This document shows, piece by piece, positions 49,642 to 59,879 of a DNA stretch of 64,000 nt. A model generated the notes under the pieces. It saw only the letters and a program-made list of their open reading frames with translations, made no database searches and was not told the origin of the DNA. The stretch is from Candidatus Tectimicrobiota bacterium (lineage in GTDB: Bacteria > Tectomicrobia > Entotheonellia > Entotheonellales > Entotheonellaceae). The first letter of the stretch is position 1, and every line of letters starts with the position of its first letter. The position numbers and the translations under genes were made by a program. The DNA lies in the NCBI GenBank assembly GCA_026005175.1, contig BPKO01000001.1, positions 124,001 to 188,000 of the forward strand, in the 5' to 3' direction.

Positions 49642-50907
49642 ATGCCGCGCACTGTCCTGGCCGTCCTCGGGATTGCCGGCCTCGTGGGCCTCGGGTTTCT
49701 GGCGTATACCTACGTTCCGGGCCGGCATGCCGACAGCGTGGCGGCGCCACCTCAGGCGCCGCGGCCGGTGCCGGTGCGAGTTGCCGCCGTGGTGCGCGAC
49801 ACCGTGCGGCTGCAGGCGGTGGCCACCGGAGACGTTTGGCCTGCAGCGCGGGTCGACGTCTTTGCCCAGGTGGCAGGGCGCTTGCAGGAAATCCGGGTGG
49901 AGGTGGGCGACCGCGTGCGCGCCGGCCAGCTGCTGGCCCGTCTGGCCGATGCCGAGCTGCGCGCCAAAGTGGCGCGTGCGGCAGCCGAGGTGGAAGCGCT
50001 GCAGGCCGAGTGGGCCAAAATGCAAGCTGGCGCGCGGCCCGAGGAGCTGGCGCAGGCGCAGAGCCGCGTGCAGCATGCCCAAGCGGAATTGGCCAATGCC
50101 GAGCGCCTGCTGGCCCGCACCCGCGCCCTGGTGGCGCGCGGCATGGGAACGGCGCAGGAGCTGGAAGCAGCCACCCTGGCGGTGACCCGCGCCCGCACGG
50201 CGTACGAAGTGGCGCAGAGGGAACTACAGCTCTTGCGCGCTGGGGCCAGGCCTGAGGAGCGCCAGGCCCTGCAGGCGCGGCTGCGCGCGGCGCAGGCGGC
50301 GCTGCGGCTGGCGCAGACCGAACTGGCGCACACGCGCATCACTGCCCCGCTTGACGGTGTGGTCAGTCACCGCTACGTCGATCCCGGCGCTTACGTCACC
50401 GACCGCGTGGCCTTGCTGACCCTAGTGCAGATGGACACGGTGCGCGTGCGCGTGCCGATTGGCGAGCGCGACCTGGCCCAAGTCCGTCCCGGGCTGGCGG
50501 CCCAAGTACGCGTCGACGCCTATCCGCAGGAGGTGTTTGTCGGCGTGGTGGAGCGGCTCAGCCCTACCCTGGATCCTGCCACCCGCAGCGCCACCGTCGA
50601 AATCGTCGTGCCCAACCCCGAGCAGCGGCTCAAGCCGGGCATGTTTGCGCGGGTGGCGCTGACGCTGGCCGAGCGGCGCGATGCCCTCGTCGTCCCCCCG
50701 CAGGCCCTGGTTCCTGACGGAGAGGGGGTGGCTGTCTTTGTGGTCGAAGATGGCGTGGCGCGCCGGCGCCGCATCCGCATTGGCCTGCAAAGCGAGCAGC
50801 AAGTGGAAGTGCTCGACACCCTGGCGCCCGGCACACTGGTGGTGACCGCCGGGCAGCAGCGCCTTGAGGACCGCACCCCCGTGGTCGTCGTGCAGGAGGG
50901 GGCATGA
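49642..50907 (+). CDS. RND efflux periplasmic adaptor (MFP)
   Basis: ATGDVWPAARVDVFAQVAGRLQEIRVEVGDRVRAGQLLARL...RITAPLDGVVSHRYVDPGAYV. Confidence 0.92.
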   Translation: MPRTVLAVLGIAGLVGLGFLAYTYVPGRHADSVAAPPQAPRPVPVRVAAVVRDTVRLQAVATGDVWPAARVDVFAQVAGRLQEIRVEVGDRVRAGQLLARLADAELRAKVARAAAEVEALQAEWAKMQAGARPEELAQAQSRVQHAQAELANAERLLARTRALVARGMGTAQELEAATLAVTRARTAYEVAQRELQLLRAGARPEERQALQARLRAAQAALRLAQTELAHTRITAPLDGVVSHRYVDPGAYVTDRVALLTLVQMDTVRVRVPIGERDLAQVRPGLAAQVRVDAYPQEVFVGVVERLSPTLDPATRSATVEIVVPNPEQRLKPGMFARVALTLAERRDALVVPPQALVPDGEGVAVFVVEDGVARRRRIRIGLQSEQQVEVLDTLAPGTLVVTAGQQRLEDRTPVVVVQEGA

Positions 50908-53900
50908 AGCTCTCTGCCCTTGCCGTGGCGCGTCCGGTCACCACGTGCATGTTCTTCCTGGCGGTGCTGGTGCTGGGCCTGATGTCGCTTTCCCGGCTGG
51001 CCGTGGACCAGCTCCCCGACGTGGTGCGCCCCTCGATTTCGGTCCTCACCACCTACGAAGGCGCCGCGCCGGAGATCGTCGAGCGGCAGGTGACCGAGCC
51101 GCTCGAGCGCGCCCTGGCGACCATTGCCGGCGTACACGAAATTCGCTCTGCCTCGTATGAAAACGGCTCCAGCATCACCCTTGACTTTGCCTGGGGAACT
51201 AACATCGACTTGGCGCTGCTCGAGGTGCGGGAGCGGGTCAACGACGTGCTGCGCTTCCTCCCCGAAGGGGTTGAGCCGCCGCGCATTCGCAAGTACGACC
51301 CGGCCAGTCGCCCCATCGTCTATCTCAACCTGGAAGCCGTCGGCCCGGTAAGTCCGGTTACCCTGCGGCAGTATGCCGACAACCTGGTGCGCTACCAGCT
51401 GCAGCAAGTCCCCGGGGTGGCGGCGGTGGACGTGTGGGGTGGAGACGAGCGCGAGATCCAGGTGCTGGTCGATCGCAGCCGCCTGGAAGCCACCGGCCTG
51501 TCGCTGCAGCAGGTGGTGGCGGCGGTGCAGGCCGAAAATGCGGTGCGCGTGGGCGGCCACCTGGCAAGCGGGCACTTGGACTACGTGGTACGCCCCCTAG
51601 GAGAGTTTCGTAGCCTAGAGGACCTTGCCCTGGTGCCCTTGCGCCACGACGGCGCCGCGCCGCTGCTGCTTAAAGACGTGGCCGAGGTGCGCGACGGCAT
51701 CAAAGAACGCCTCACCCAGACGCGGGTCAACCGGGCTCCCGGCCTGGTGCTGGCGGTGCGCAAGCAGTCGGGAGCCAACACCGTGGCGGTGTCGGACCGC
51801 ATCCGGGCCAAGCTGCCGCAGCTGCGGCGGCAACTGCCACCCACCTTGCGCCTGCACCTGCTCTTTGACCGTGCCACGTTCATCCGCCGCTCGCTGGCGC
51901 GCGTTGAGCAGAGCGCGCTGCTCGGCGGTAGCATCGCCGCCCTGGTGCTGTTTTTCTTCCTGCGCAGCCTGCGCCCCACGCTTATCGTAGCGCTGGCCAT
52001 GCCCCTAGCAGTAGTGGCCACCTTCATCCTGCTTTATCTGGCCGACATCAGCCTCAACTGGATGTCGCTGGGCGGGCTGGCCCTGGGCGTGGGGATGCTG
52101 GTCGACAACGCGGTGGTGGTCCTGGAAAACATCTTTCGCCATCGCCAGCAAGGCGCCGCGCCGCGGCGGGCGGCCGTTGCCGGCAGCCAGGAGGTAGGGC
52201 TGGCCCTGGTGGCTTCGACGCTGACCACCCTGTGCGTGTTTTTGCCCCTGGTGTACGTGGAAGGCCTGATGGGCCTTGTCTTCCAGGAGCTGGCCCTGAC
52301 CGTGGCCTTTTCGCTGTTGGCCTCGCTGGTGGTCTCGCTCACCCTGGTGCCCATGCTCTGTGCCCGCTGGCTTGGGCCGCTGGCGTCGCCGGTTGCCGCC
52401 GATGGCCTGCGGGCGCGGCTCCACGGCGTCTGGCAAGGCCTGCTTGAGGGGCTCGAGCGGGGCTATCGTACGCTGCTGGCTCGCCTTTTGCGCTATCGAC
52501 TGGTGGTCATCGGCATGAGCCTGGCGCTGCTAGGGGGCCAGCCTCACCTTGTACGGGCGCCTGGGGTCAGAGCTGCTGCCGGCAGTAGACGAGGGCATGA
52601 TGTATATTTTCCTCGAGCTGCCCGTGGGCACCCGCCACGAGATTACCGACCGCTTGCTGGCCACCCTCGAGCAGACGGTTTACGAAACGGTGCCGGACGT
52701 GCAGGCGATGTTTTCCCGCTCCGGGCTGAGTCCCTGGGGAGGAGGCGGCACGCACACGGGCTTTATGTGGGTGCGCCTGCGTGATCGCGCGCAGCGGCAG
52801 CAGCCGCTTGGCGAGATCGTGCAGGCGCTGCGGCAGCGCCTGGCGGGGTATCCCGATGCCACGGTGCGCATCGTCGAGCGCCCCTCAGACGTGGCCCGCC
52901 TGCTGGGGGCCAGCCGCTCGGAGCGCCTGGAAATCGACGTCTTTGGCTTTGACTTGCAGCAGGGCCGGCAGCTGGCTCAGACCCTGGCCGAGCGGGTGCA
53001 GGAAGTGGCGGGGGTGGCGTCTGTGCGCCTCAGTACCGAAGAGAGCCGTCCCGAGGTGCAGCTGGCTATTGATCGCCGCAAAGCGGCAGCGCTGGGCATC
53101 CGGGTGCAGGAGGTTCTGCAAGCGGTGGAAACGAGCCTCGCCGGGACGGTGGCTTCCACGTACCGCGAGGGGCAGTACGAGTACGACATTCGCGTCCGCC
53201 TGCGGGAAGCCGACCGCCAGCAGCTGGCCGACCTCGAGCGCGTGGTGGTGCTCGCGCCTGGCGGGCAGCGAGTGCCGCTGCGCAGCCTGGTGGCGGTGCA
53301 GCCCGGGCGCGGGCCGATCACCATCCAGCGCCGCGGGCAGGAGCGGGTGATCACGGTGCAGGTGGGGCTTTCGGGCGAGCGCGACTTTGGCAGCGTGGCG
53401 GCCGAAGTGGAGCGCCTGCTGGCCACGGTTCCGGTGCCCGAGGGGTTTCACGTGGTCGTGGCGGGCGAGCGCCAGGAGCAGCGCGCTGCCACCCGCAATG
53501 CCGTGTTTACCATTGTCCTGGCGGTACTGCTCGTCTACATGATCATGGCGGCGCTTTTCGAGTCGCTGCTTCAGCCCCTGATCATGCTCTGTACTGTGCC
53601 TTTTGCCCTCATTGGCGTCCTTGTCGTCTTGTGGCTTACCGGCACGCGGGTGAGCATGCCGGTGTACATCGGGGCCATCTTGCTGGTCGGCATTGCCGTC
53701 AACAACGGCATCGTCATGGTGGACTACATCAACCGGCTGCGCCAGCAGGGCCTTGCGGTACTGGCGGCCACGGTGCAGGGGGCGGCGACGCGCCTGCGCC
53801 CGGTGCTCATCACCACCCTGACCACTGTGCTGGCGCTCATCCCCATGGCTTTGGGCCTGGGGGAAGGCGGGGAGGTGTGGGCGCCGCTGGGGCGGGTGGT

Positions 53901-54039
53901 GGTGGGCGGGCTGACGGTGGCCACCCTGTTTACCCTCTTCTTTGTGCCGGCCCTCTACAGCCTCCTCGAAGAGGCGCGTGCCGCGCGGCGGCAGGTGGCG
54001 GTCGCGGTGCCCGAGGTGCCGGCGGCAGTGCCAGAGTAA
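50904..54039 (+). CDS. RND efflux permease (AcrB/HAE1-like), apparent +1 frameshift near 52535
   Basis: MKLSALAVARPVTTCMFFLAVLVLGLMSLSRLAVDQLPDV...LGGLALGVGMLVDNAVVVLENIFRHR; rest in ORF 52549..54039 (GILVVLWLTGT..VGIAVNNGIVMVDYINRLR region). Confidence 0.92.
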
Positions 54040-54049
54040 AGGCGAGGGC

Positions 54050-54817
54050 ATGGCTGGCGACGACGTCATCCTGGTGGTCGAAGACGTGGTCAAGCGCTTT
54101 GGCGGCGTGGTGGCCGTCGACCACTGCTCTTTTTCGGTGCGCCGCGGCACCATCACCGGCCTCATTGGCCCCAACGGAGCAGGAAAAACCACGCTTTTCA
54201 ACATCATCGCTGGCTTCTACCGCCCCGACAGCGGGCGTATCTGGTTTGAGGGAAGGCGCATCGATGGCCTGCCGCCACACCGCATTTTTGCCCGCAAGAT
54301 CGCCCGCACCTTTCAGATCCCGCGCGAGCTCAAGCGCATGACGGTGCTCGAGAACCTCATGCTGGTGCCCGAGCACCAGTGCGGCGAGCGCCTTTTTGAC
54401 GCCTGGTTCCGGCCGCGGCGGGTGCGCCGCCAGGAAGAAGCCATCCGCCGTCAGGCCGAAGAAGTGCTCAAGTTCGTCAAGCTCGACCACCTGCGCGACG
54501 CGTACGCGGCCAACCTCTCGGGCGGCCAGAAGAAGCTCCTGGAGCTGGCGCGCACCATGATGTCGGAAGCCCGCCTCATTTTGCTTGACGAACCCGGTGC
54601 CGGAGTCAACCCCACCCTGATGCGCGACTTGGTGGGCTACATTCAGCACCTGCGCGAAATGGGGCGCACCTTTTTGCTCATCGAGCACGACATGGACCTG
54701 GTGATGGAGATCTGCAACCCGGTTATCGTGATGAGCAACGGCCGCCTGCTCATGGAGGGCACGCCGGAGGAAGTGCGCCGCGACCCGCGTGTCCTGGAAG
54801 TCTACCTGGGAGCCTAG
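54050..54817 (+). CDS. livG: Branched-chain amino acid ABC transporter ATPase (LivG-type)
   Basis: GLIGPNGAGKTTLFNIIAGFYRPDSGRIWFEG...NLSGGQKKLLELARTMMSEARLILLDEPGAGVNPTL. Confidence 0.9.
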   Translation: MAGDDVILVVEDVVKRFGGVVAVDHCSFSVRRGTITGLIGPNGAGKTTLFNIIAGFYRPDSGRIWFEGRRIDGLPPHRIFARKIARTFQIPRELKRMTVLENLMLVPEHQCGERLFDAWFRPRRVRRQEEAIRRQAEEVLKFVKLDHLRDAYAANLSGGQKKLLELARTMMSEARLILLDEPGAGVNPTLMRDLVGYIQHLREMGRTFLLIEHDMDLVMEICNPVIVMSNGRLLMEGTPEEVRRDPRVLEVYLGA

Positions 54818-54820
54818 CCG

Positions 54821-55528
54821 ATGGCGCTGCTGGAGGTGCAAGAGGTGACCGTTGGGTACGGCGAGCTCCCCATCCTCCACGGCGTCAGCCTGCGCGTCGA
54901 CCCTGGGGAGCTGGTGGCCATTGTAGGGCCCAACGGCGCTGGCAAGTCCACCCTGATGAAGACCATTGCCGGCCTCTTGCGGCCCCAGGAAGGGCGCATC
55001 TGCTTTGCCGGCCAGGACATTACCGGCTGGCGGCCGGATCGTATTGTGCGGGCCGGCATTTGCTACGTGCCCCAGACCGAGAACGTCTTTCCTTCCCTTA
55101 CGGTGGACGAAAACCTGGACATGGGCGCTTTCATCCGCCAGGACGACATTCGCCCCAAGAAAGAGGCGGTATATGCTCTCTTTCCCGACCTGCGCGCCAA
55201 GCGCAAGGCGCGGGCCGGAAGCCTCAGCGGCGGCCAGCGGCAAATGGTGGCCATGGCGCGGGCGCTGATGCTCGATCCCCAGCTGCTGCTGCTTGACGAA
55301 CCCACCGCCGGCTTGGCGCCGCGGCTGGTGGGGGCGATTTTTGACAAAATCGAGGAGATCAACCGCAGCGGCGTGGCCATGGTGATCGTGGAGCAGAACG
55401 CCCGGCAGGCACTGCAACGCGCCCACCGCGGCTACGTGCTGGCCATGGGCCAAAACCGCTACGAGGACACGGGCAAGGCGCTGCTGGAAAATCCCGAGAT
55501 TCGCGAGCTCTTCCTGGGAGGCCGCTGA
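54821..55528 (+). CDS. livF: Branched-chain amino acid ABC transporter ATPase (LivF-type)
   Basis: VAIVGPNGAGKSTLMKTIAGLLRPQEG...SLSGGQRQMVAMARALMLDPQLLLLDEPTAGLAPRLV. Confidence 0.92.
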   Translation: MALLEVQEVTVGYGELPILHGVSLRVDPGELVAIVGPNGAGKSTLMKTIAGLLRPQEGRICFAGQDITGWRPDRIVRAGICYVPQTENVFPSLTVDENLDMGAFIRQDDIRPKKEAVYALFPDLRAKRKARAGSLSGGQRQMVAMARALMLDPQLLLLDEPTAGLAPRLVGAIFDKIEEINRSGVAMVIVEQNARQALQRAHRGYVLAMGQNRYEDTGKALLENPEIRELFLGGR

Positions 55529-55531
55529 GGC

Positions 55532-56398
55532 GTGCTGCAGCTGGCCGTGTACGGGGTGATTTCGGGCAGCATCCTGGCGCTGGGAGCCATTGGCCTCACG
55601 CTCGTCTACGGCATCCTCAACTTCGCCAACTTTGCCCATGGCGATCTCATGGCCCTGGGCGCTTACCTGGCGCTGTTTTTCAAAGTGGGGTTGGGATTGC
55701 CCATGTGGCTGGCCTTCCCGCTTTCCATGCTGAGCACGGCCTTCATCGCCGTGGGCCTCGACCGCGTCTGGTTCCGGCCGCTGCGGCAGCGGGGTGCCGG
55801 GGTGGTTCTCCTGGCGATTTCTTCTTTGGCTCTCGCCCTCATCCTGCGCAACATCATCCGCATGCTCTGGAGCCCGCAGGCCCGCTACTACTCGCGCACC
55901 ATTCACTTTCCCTTCACCGTGCCCCTGCTGCAGGTGCGCATCAACTGGCAGCAAGTCCTCATTTTTGGCGTGGCGCTGGGGCTGGTGATCCTGGTTACCC
56001 TCTTTTTGCAGCGCACCAAGCTGGGCAAGGCGATGCGGGCCACCGCCGACAACTTCCAGCTGGCGCTGGTCTCCGGCATCGACACCGAGCGGGTGGTGCT
56101 CTGGACCTGGCTGCTGGGGGCGGCGCTGGCCGCCGCGGGGGGCATCTTGCTGGGCATGAGCGTGCGGCTGCAGCCGATCATGGGCTGGGACTTGCTGCTG
56201 CCCATTTTTGCCGCCACCATTCTCGGCAGCATCGGCAGCCCCTACGGGGCCATGGCGGGGGCGCTGATCATCGGCCTGGCCGAGGAGCTCTCCACGCAGT
56301 TCATCCCTACCGAGTACAAAGGCGCCGTGTCGCTGCTGCTGCTGGTGGTGGTGCTGCTGGTGCGGCCGCAGGGGCTGTTTGGGGGAAGGCGGCGCTGA
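55532..56398 (+). CDS. livH: Branched-chain amino acid ABC permease (LivH-type)
   Basis: VYGVISGSILALGAIGLTLVYGILNFANFAHGDLMALGAYLALFF. Confidence 0.92.
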   Translation: MLQLAVYGVISGSILALGAIGLTLVYGILNFANFAHGDLMALGAYLALFFKVGLGLPMWLAFPLSMLSTAFIAVGLDRVWFRPLRQRGAGVVLLAISSLALALILRNIIRMLWSPQARYYSRTIHFPFTVPLLQVRINWQQVLIFGVALGLVILVTLFLQRTKLGKAMRATADNFQLALVSGIDTERVVLWTWLLGAALAAAGGILLGMSVRLQPIMGWDLLLPIFAATILGSIGSPYGAMAGALIIGLAEELSTQFIPTEYKGAVSLLLLVVVLLVRPQGLFGGRRR

Positions 56399-57318
56399 TG
56401 GAGCTCTCCGGATTGCTTGCCGCGCTGGTGTTTACCAGCATCTTTGCTGGCATTTACGCCCTGCTCTGCCTGGGGCTTAACTTGCAGTGGGGCTTTACCG
56501 GCCTCTTCAACATCGGCATTGCCGGCTTCTACGCCATCGGCGCCTACACCACCGCCATTCTGACCACGCCGCCCTCCCCCTACCACCTCGGCGGCTTCCA
56601 GCTGCCCATCCCTGTGGGCTTGCTCGGGGCGCTGCTTACTTCGGGCGTGCTCGCTTACCTCATCGGCAAGCCCACCCTGCGCCTGCGCGAAGACTACCTG
56701 GCTATTGCCACCATCGGCATTGCCGAGACTTTGCGACTGGTGCTAAAAAACGAGGCCTGGCTCACCAACGGCGTGCAGGGCTTGCGCGACATCCCGCGGC
56801 CGCTGCCCGGGGCTTTTGGCCGCGCTTACGATCTGTTTTATCTGGGGCTGGTGGTGGGGGCCATCGTGGTGGTCTACGTGGCCAGCGAGCGGCTCATCCG
56901 CGCGCCCTGGGGGCGGGTGCTGCGGGCGATTCGCGAAGACGAGGACGTAGCGGCCAGCGTGGGCAAAGACGTCTTTCGCTTCAAAATGCAGGCGCTCGTT
57001 CTGGGCTCCATGGTCATGGGCCTGGGCGGCGGCTTTTACGCCCACTACGTCAAGTTCATCAGCCCGGAGACCTTCAACCCGCTCATGGGCACCTTCATCG
57101 TCTGGGTGATGCTCATGGCCGGCGGCAGCGGCAACAACCGCGGCGCCCTCCTCGGCGCCTTCATCGTCTGGGGGCTGTGGTCGCTGAGCGACCTGGTGAC
57201 CGGCCTGCTGCCGCCGCCGCTGGACACCCGGGCCAGCTACCTGCGCGTGATTCTCATCGGGCTGGTGCTGCAAGGCATTCTGCTCAAGCGCCCCCAGGGC
57301 TTGCTGCCCGAGCGCTAA
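56398..57318 (+). CDS. livM: Branched-chain amino acid ABC permease (LivM-type)
   Basis: LGLNLQWGFTGLFNIGIAGFYAIGAYTTAIL...RLREDYLAIATIGIAETLRL. Confidence 0.92.
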   Translation: MELSGLLAALVFTSIFAGIYALLCLGLNLQWGFTGLFNIGIAGFYAIGAYTTAILTTPPSPYHLGGFQLPIPVGLLGALLTSGVLAYLIGKPTLRLREDYLAIATIGIAETLRLVLKNEAWLTNGVQGLRDIPRPLPGAFGRAYDLFYLGLVVGAIVVVYVASERLIRAPWGRVLRAIREDEDVAASVGKDVFRFKMQALVLGSMVMGLGGGFYAHYVKFISPETFNPLMGTFIVWVMLMAGGSGNNRGALLGAFIVWGLWSLSDLVTGLLPPPLDTRASYLRVILIGLVLQGILLKRPQGLLPER

Positions 57319-57343
57319 GGGTACCCCGTAGGGCGCCCTTAGC
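57314..57343. terminator. Hairpin between convergent livM and SBP genes
   Basis: GCTAAGGG-N14-CCCTTAGC; no obvious U-tract. Confidence 0.35.
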
Positions 57344-57350
57344 GGCTGCA

Positions 57351-58604
57351 TTACGCCTCTTCGACCCGCTCGGTGACGATGTTGCCCTGATCGTCGATTT
57401 TCCAGATCTCGATGGGCGAGACCACATCGCCGTACTGGTCGAAATCGACCTCGCCTGAGGCACCACGGTAATTGATCTCCTCGCCGCGGTCGATGGCGCG
57501 GAAGGCCTTGCGGAACTCGCCCGGCAGGATCTGCGGCCCGGGCGGGTTGGCGACAAAGCGCAGGGCATCGCGAATGCGCCAGGGCTGGTCGCTCTTGGCC
57601 AGATGGATGGCCAGCCCGAGCACCGCCACCGCGTCGTAGCAGTTGTCGATAAAAGGCTTGGGCGGCTTCTCGCCAAAGCGCTTCGTGTACTCCTCAAGGA
57701 AAAGCTGCTTGGCGCGGGTTTCCTTCGAGCCCGGAGCGGTGCCGTAGGTGCCCTTGAGGTACTGGGCGCCGACATTCTGCACCACTTCTGGCGCCTTCAT
57801 GCCGTCGGCGAGCAGGAACTTGCCGCTGAAGCCAAGCTCCAGCGCCTGGCGCATGATGGTGACGCCGTTTTCCGGGTAGCCAAAGAGGGCGATGGCGTCG
57901 GGATTGCCGCGCAGGGCGCGCTCGATTTCCCCACGGTACGAAGGCTTACCTTTTTCGTACGCCACCGTGGCCAGCACTTTGCCGCCGTGGGCCTTGAAAG
58001 CCTGGGCAAAGTTGTCCGACAGGCCCTGGCCGTAAGGGTTGTTGACGTAAATCGTCGACACGCTGGCAAAGCCCAGCTCCTTGGCCAGGCGGCCGCTCAC
58101 TTTGCCCTGCAGGGCGTCAGAGGGGCAAGTACGGAACAGAAAGCCATCGTCGTCCAGGGTGGTGATCTGCGGCGAGGTGGACGCCGGCGAGATCTGGATG
58201 ACGCGGCTGGGAATGGTCACGCTGGTGGCCACAGGGATGGTGACGCCGCTGGAGAGGGCACCGATGATGGCCACCACGCGGTCCACTTCCACCAGCTTCT
58301 TGGCGGCATCGATGGCGGCCGTGGGGTCGGTCTGGGAGTCGCGGTGCACGAGCTGGATCTTGCGCCCCAGGGGGCCGCCGGCCTCGTTGAGGTGCTCGGC
58401 AGCCAGCACGGCACCGTTCTGGATGGGTTTGCCGTAAGCCTCCAGCGCCCCGGTGAGGGCAAGCAAGGTGCCGATTTTAATGGGCTCGGCGGCGCTGAAA
58501 ACGCGCGATACGCCGGTGGAGAGGGTGGCCACCGACAGGCCCAGGGCACGGAGAAAGCGCCGCCGCGTCAGGGGTGTGGTGTGCATGGAGATGGCAGGCT
58601 GCAT
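57351..58604 (-). CDS. Branched-chain amino acid/amide-type solute-binding protein (LivK-like, Tat-like signal)
   Basis: TRRRFLRALGLSVATLSTGVSRVFSAAEPIKIGTLLALTGALEAYGKPIQNGAVLAAEHLNEAGG. Confidence 0.92.
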   Translation of the reverse strand: MQPAISMHTTPLTRRRFLRALGLSVATLSTGVSRVFSAAEPIKIGTLLALTGALEAYGKPIQNGAVLAAEHLNEAGGPLGRKIQLVHRDSQTDPTAAIDAAKKLVEVDRVVAIIGALSSGVTIPVATSVTIPSRVIQISPASTSPQITTLDDDGFLFRTCPSDALQGKVSGRLAKELGFASVSTIYVNNPYGQGLSDNFAQAFKAHGGKVLATVAYEKGKPSYRGEIERALRGNPDAIALFGYPENGVTIMRQALELGFSGKFLLADGMKAPEVVQNVGAQYLKGTYGTAPGSKETRAKQLFLEEYTKRFGEKPPKPFIDNCYDAVAVLGLAIHLAKSDQPWRIRDALRFVANPPGPQILPGEFRKAFRAIDRGEEINYRGASGEVDFDQYGDVVSPIEIWKIDDQGNIVTERVEEA

Positions 58605-58672
58605 GGTCCCCCCCTTTCTGCGCAGAGCGTTGACAGTGTGCATACAGCCATTGTGTGGCAAGATTGTACCGG

Positions 58673-59368
58673 TCACCCCGGCGGTTGGCAAACGGATTTT
58701 GGGTCTGCGGCCACGGGGATGGCCCACTCCAGCGCCGCCAGAGTCAGAAAAACGACGGCGCCAGAGCCCAGCACGTCCGAGGCGAAGTGGGCGCCCTGTA
58801 CGAGGCGCGCCAGCCCCATGAGCGAGCCGTAGACAAGGGCCACCGCAAGCCAGAGGCGCTGGCCGCGGCGCGAGGCGGCGAGCCCGGCGCCGGCAGCCAG
58901 CACGTAGCCCATCGCCGCATGGCCCGAGGGGAAGCTCTTGCCGCTGCCGGGCGGATGCGGCGGCCACCACGGCCGGTACGCCTGCGTGCCCTGGAAGGCC
59001 GCCACGTGGCGCGGCCGCGGCCGCCCCCACAGCGGCTTGAGCACGCCGTTGACCAGCAGCCCGGGCCCCAGGGCCACGGCAAGCACGATGACGAGAAAGG
59101 CGCGGCGGTGGCGGCGCCAGGCCGGCAGCCAGCGGCTCCCCAGAAGCCCTGCAAGCGCCGCAGCGGCAAGCAGAAAAGCCGGCCACTGCCCATAGTGGTA
59201 AAGCCAGCTCCAGGGGGGGACGCGGCCGAGAACCCAGCCGCCCGTGGGGGTATAAAAGTACGACGACAGCACCAGGTCGAGGTCGAGCGCGTGGCTGAGC
59301 GCGAGCAGCGCGACAAAGGCTGCGCCGATGCGGGCACAGGTGCGGGCGCTAGGCGAGCGGCGTGCCAT
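58673..59368 (-). CDS. PAP2-family phosphatase
   Basis: KPLWGRPRPRHV...SGKSFPSGHAAMGYVLAAGAGLA...RLVQGAHFASDVLGSG. Confidence 0.9.
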   Translation of the reverse strand: MARRSPSARTCARIGAAFVALLALSHALDLDLVLSSYFYTPTGGWVLGRVPPWSWLYHYGQWPAFLLAAAALAGLLGSRWLPAWRRHRRAFLVIVLAVALGPGLLVNGVLKPLWGRPRPRHVAAFQGTQAYRPWWPPHPPGSGKSFPSGHAAMGYVLAAGAGLAASRRGQRLWLAVALVYGSLMGLARLVQGAHFASDVLGSGAVVFLTLAALEWAIPVAADPKSVCQPPG

Positions 59369-59879
59369 CGTGGGTGTCGCCCGCCGCATGCCAGGCGTCC
59401 ACGGCCAGCAGATCCCCGCGGCGCCACAGGACGGGGCCCAGCAAGGCAAGCAGGACCACGTCTCGCACCAGCACCTGCGCCGGGGTTTCCCGCACCCCCA
59501 GGTGGCCAAAGCAGCCGCAGTCGGCAATGGGAATGCCCTGGACGAGGACAACGCCCATGAGCAAGCTGAAGGCGGCGAGCTGGACAGCCACCAGGGCCGC
59601 CGCTGCGGTGGTGTAAAAGCCGATGAAGAGGGCCGTGCCGCTTAAGAGCTCAAGCCAGGGCAGCAAGCGGGCGATAAAGGGAAGCGCTGCGGCAGGCAGT
59701 GGATACTGCCGCAGGAGGGCCTCCACTTCTTCTGGCGGCAGCAGCAGCTTGCTTCCTCCGGCGACGATAAAGACCGCGCCCACGAGCAGGCGCCCGGCCA
59801 GGGCAGCTGCCGGGTGGGTGCCCAGGCGATACCACCACGAGGCGCGCGGCGCAGGCTTAGCCGGCGGGGCGGCGGGCAC
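59349..59879 (-). CDS. DoxX/MauE-family membrane protein
   Basis: LAGRLLVGAVFIVAGGSKLLLPPEEVEALLRQYPLPAAALPFIARLLPWLELLSGTALFIGF...GIPIADCGCFGHLG. Confidence 0.85.
   Translation of the reverse strand: MPAAPPAKPAPRASWWYRLGTHPAAALAGRLLVGAVFIVAGGSKLLLPPEEVEALLRQYPLPAAALPFIARLLPWLELLSGTALFIGFYTTAAAALVAVQLAAFSLLMGVVLVQGIPIADCGCFGHLGVRETPAQVLVRDVVLLALLGPVLWRRGDLLAVDAWHAAGDTHDGTPLA

Noticed and set aside
53930-55954. 674-aa minus-strand ORF
   Set aside because: Antisense to RND/LivG/LivF/LivH genes with conserved motifs on the plus strand.
57603-58832. 409-aa plus-strand ORF
   Set aside because: Antisense to the solute-binding protein gene.
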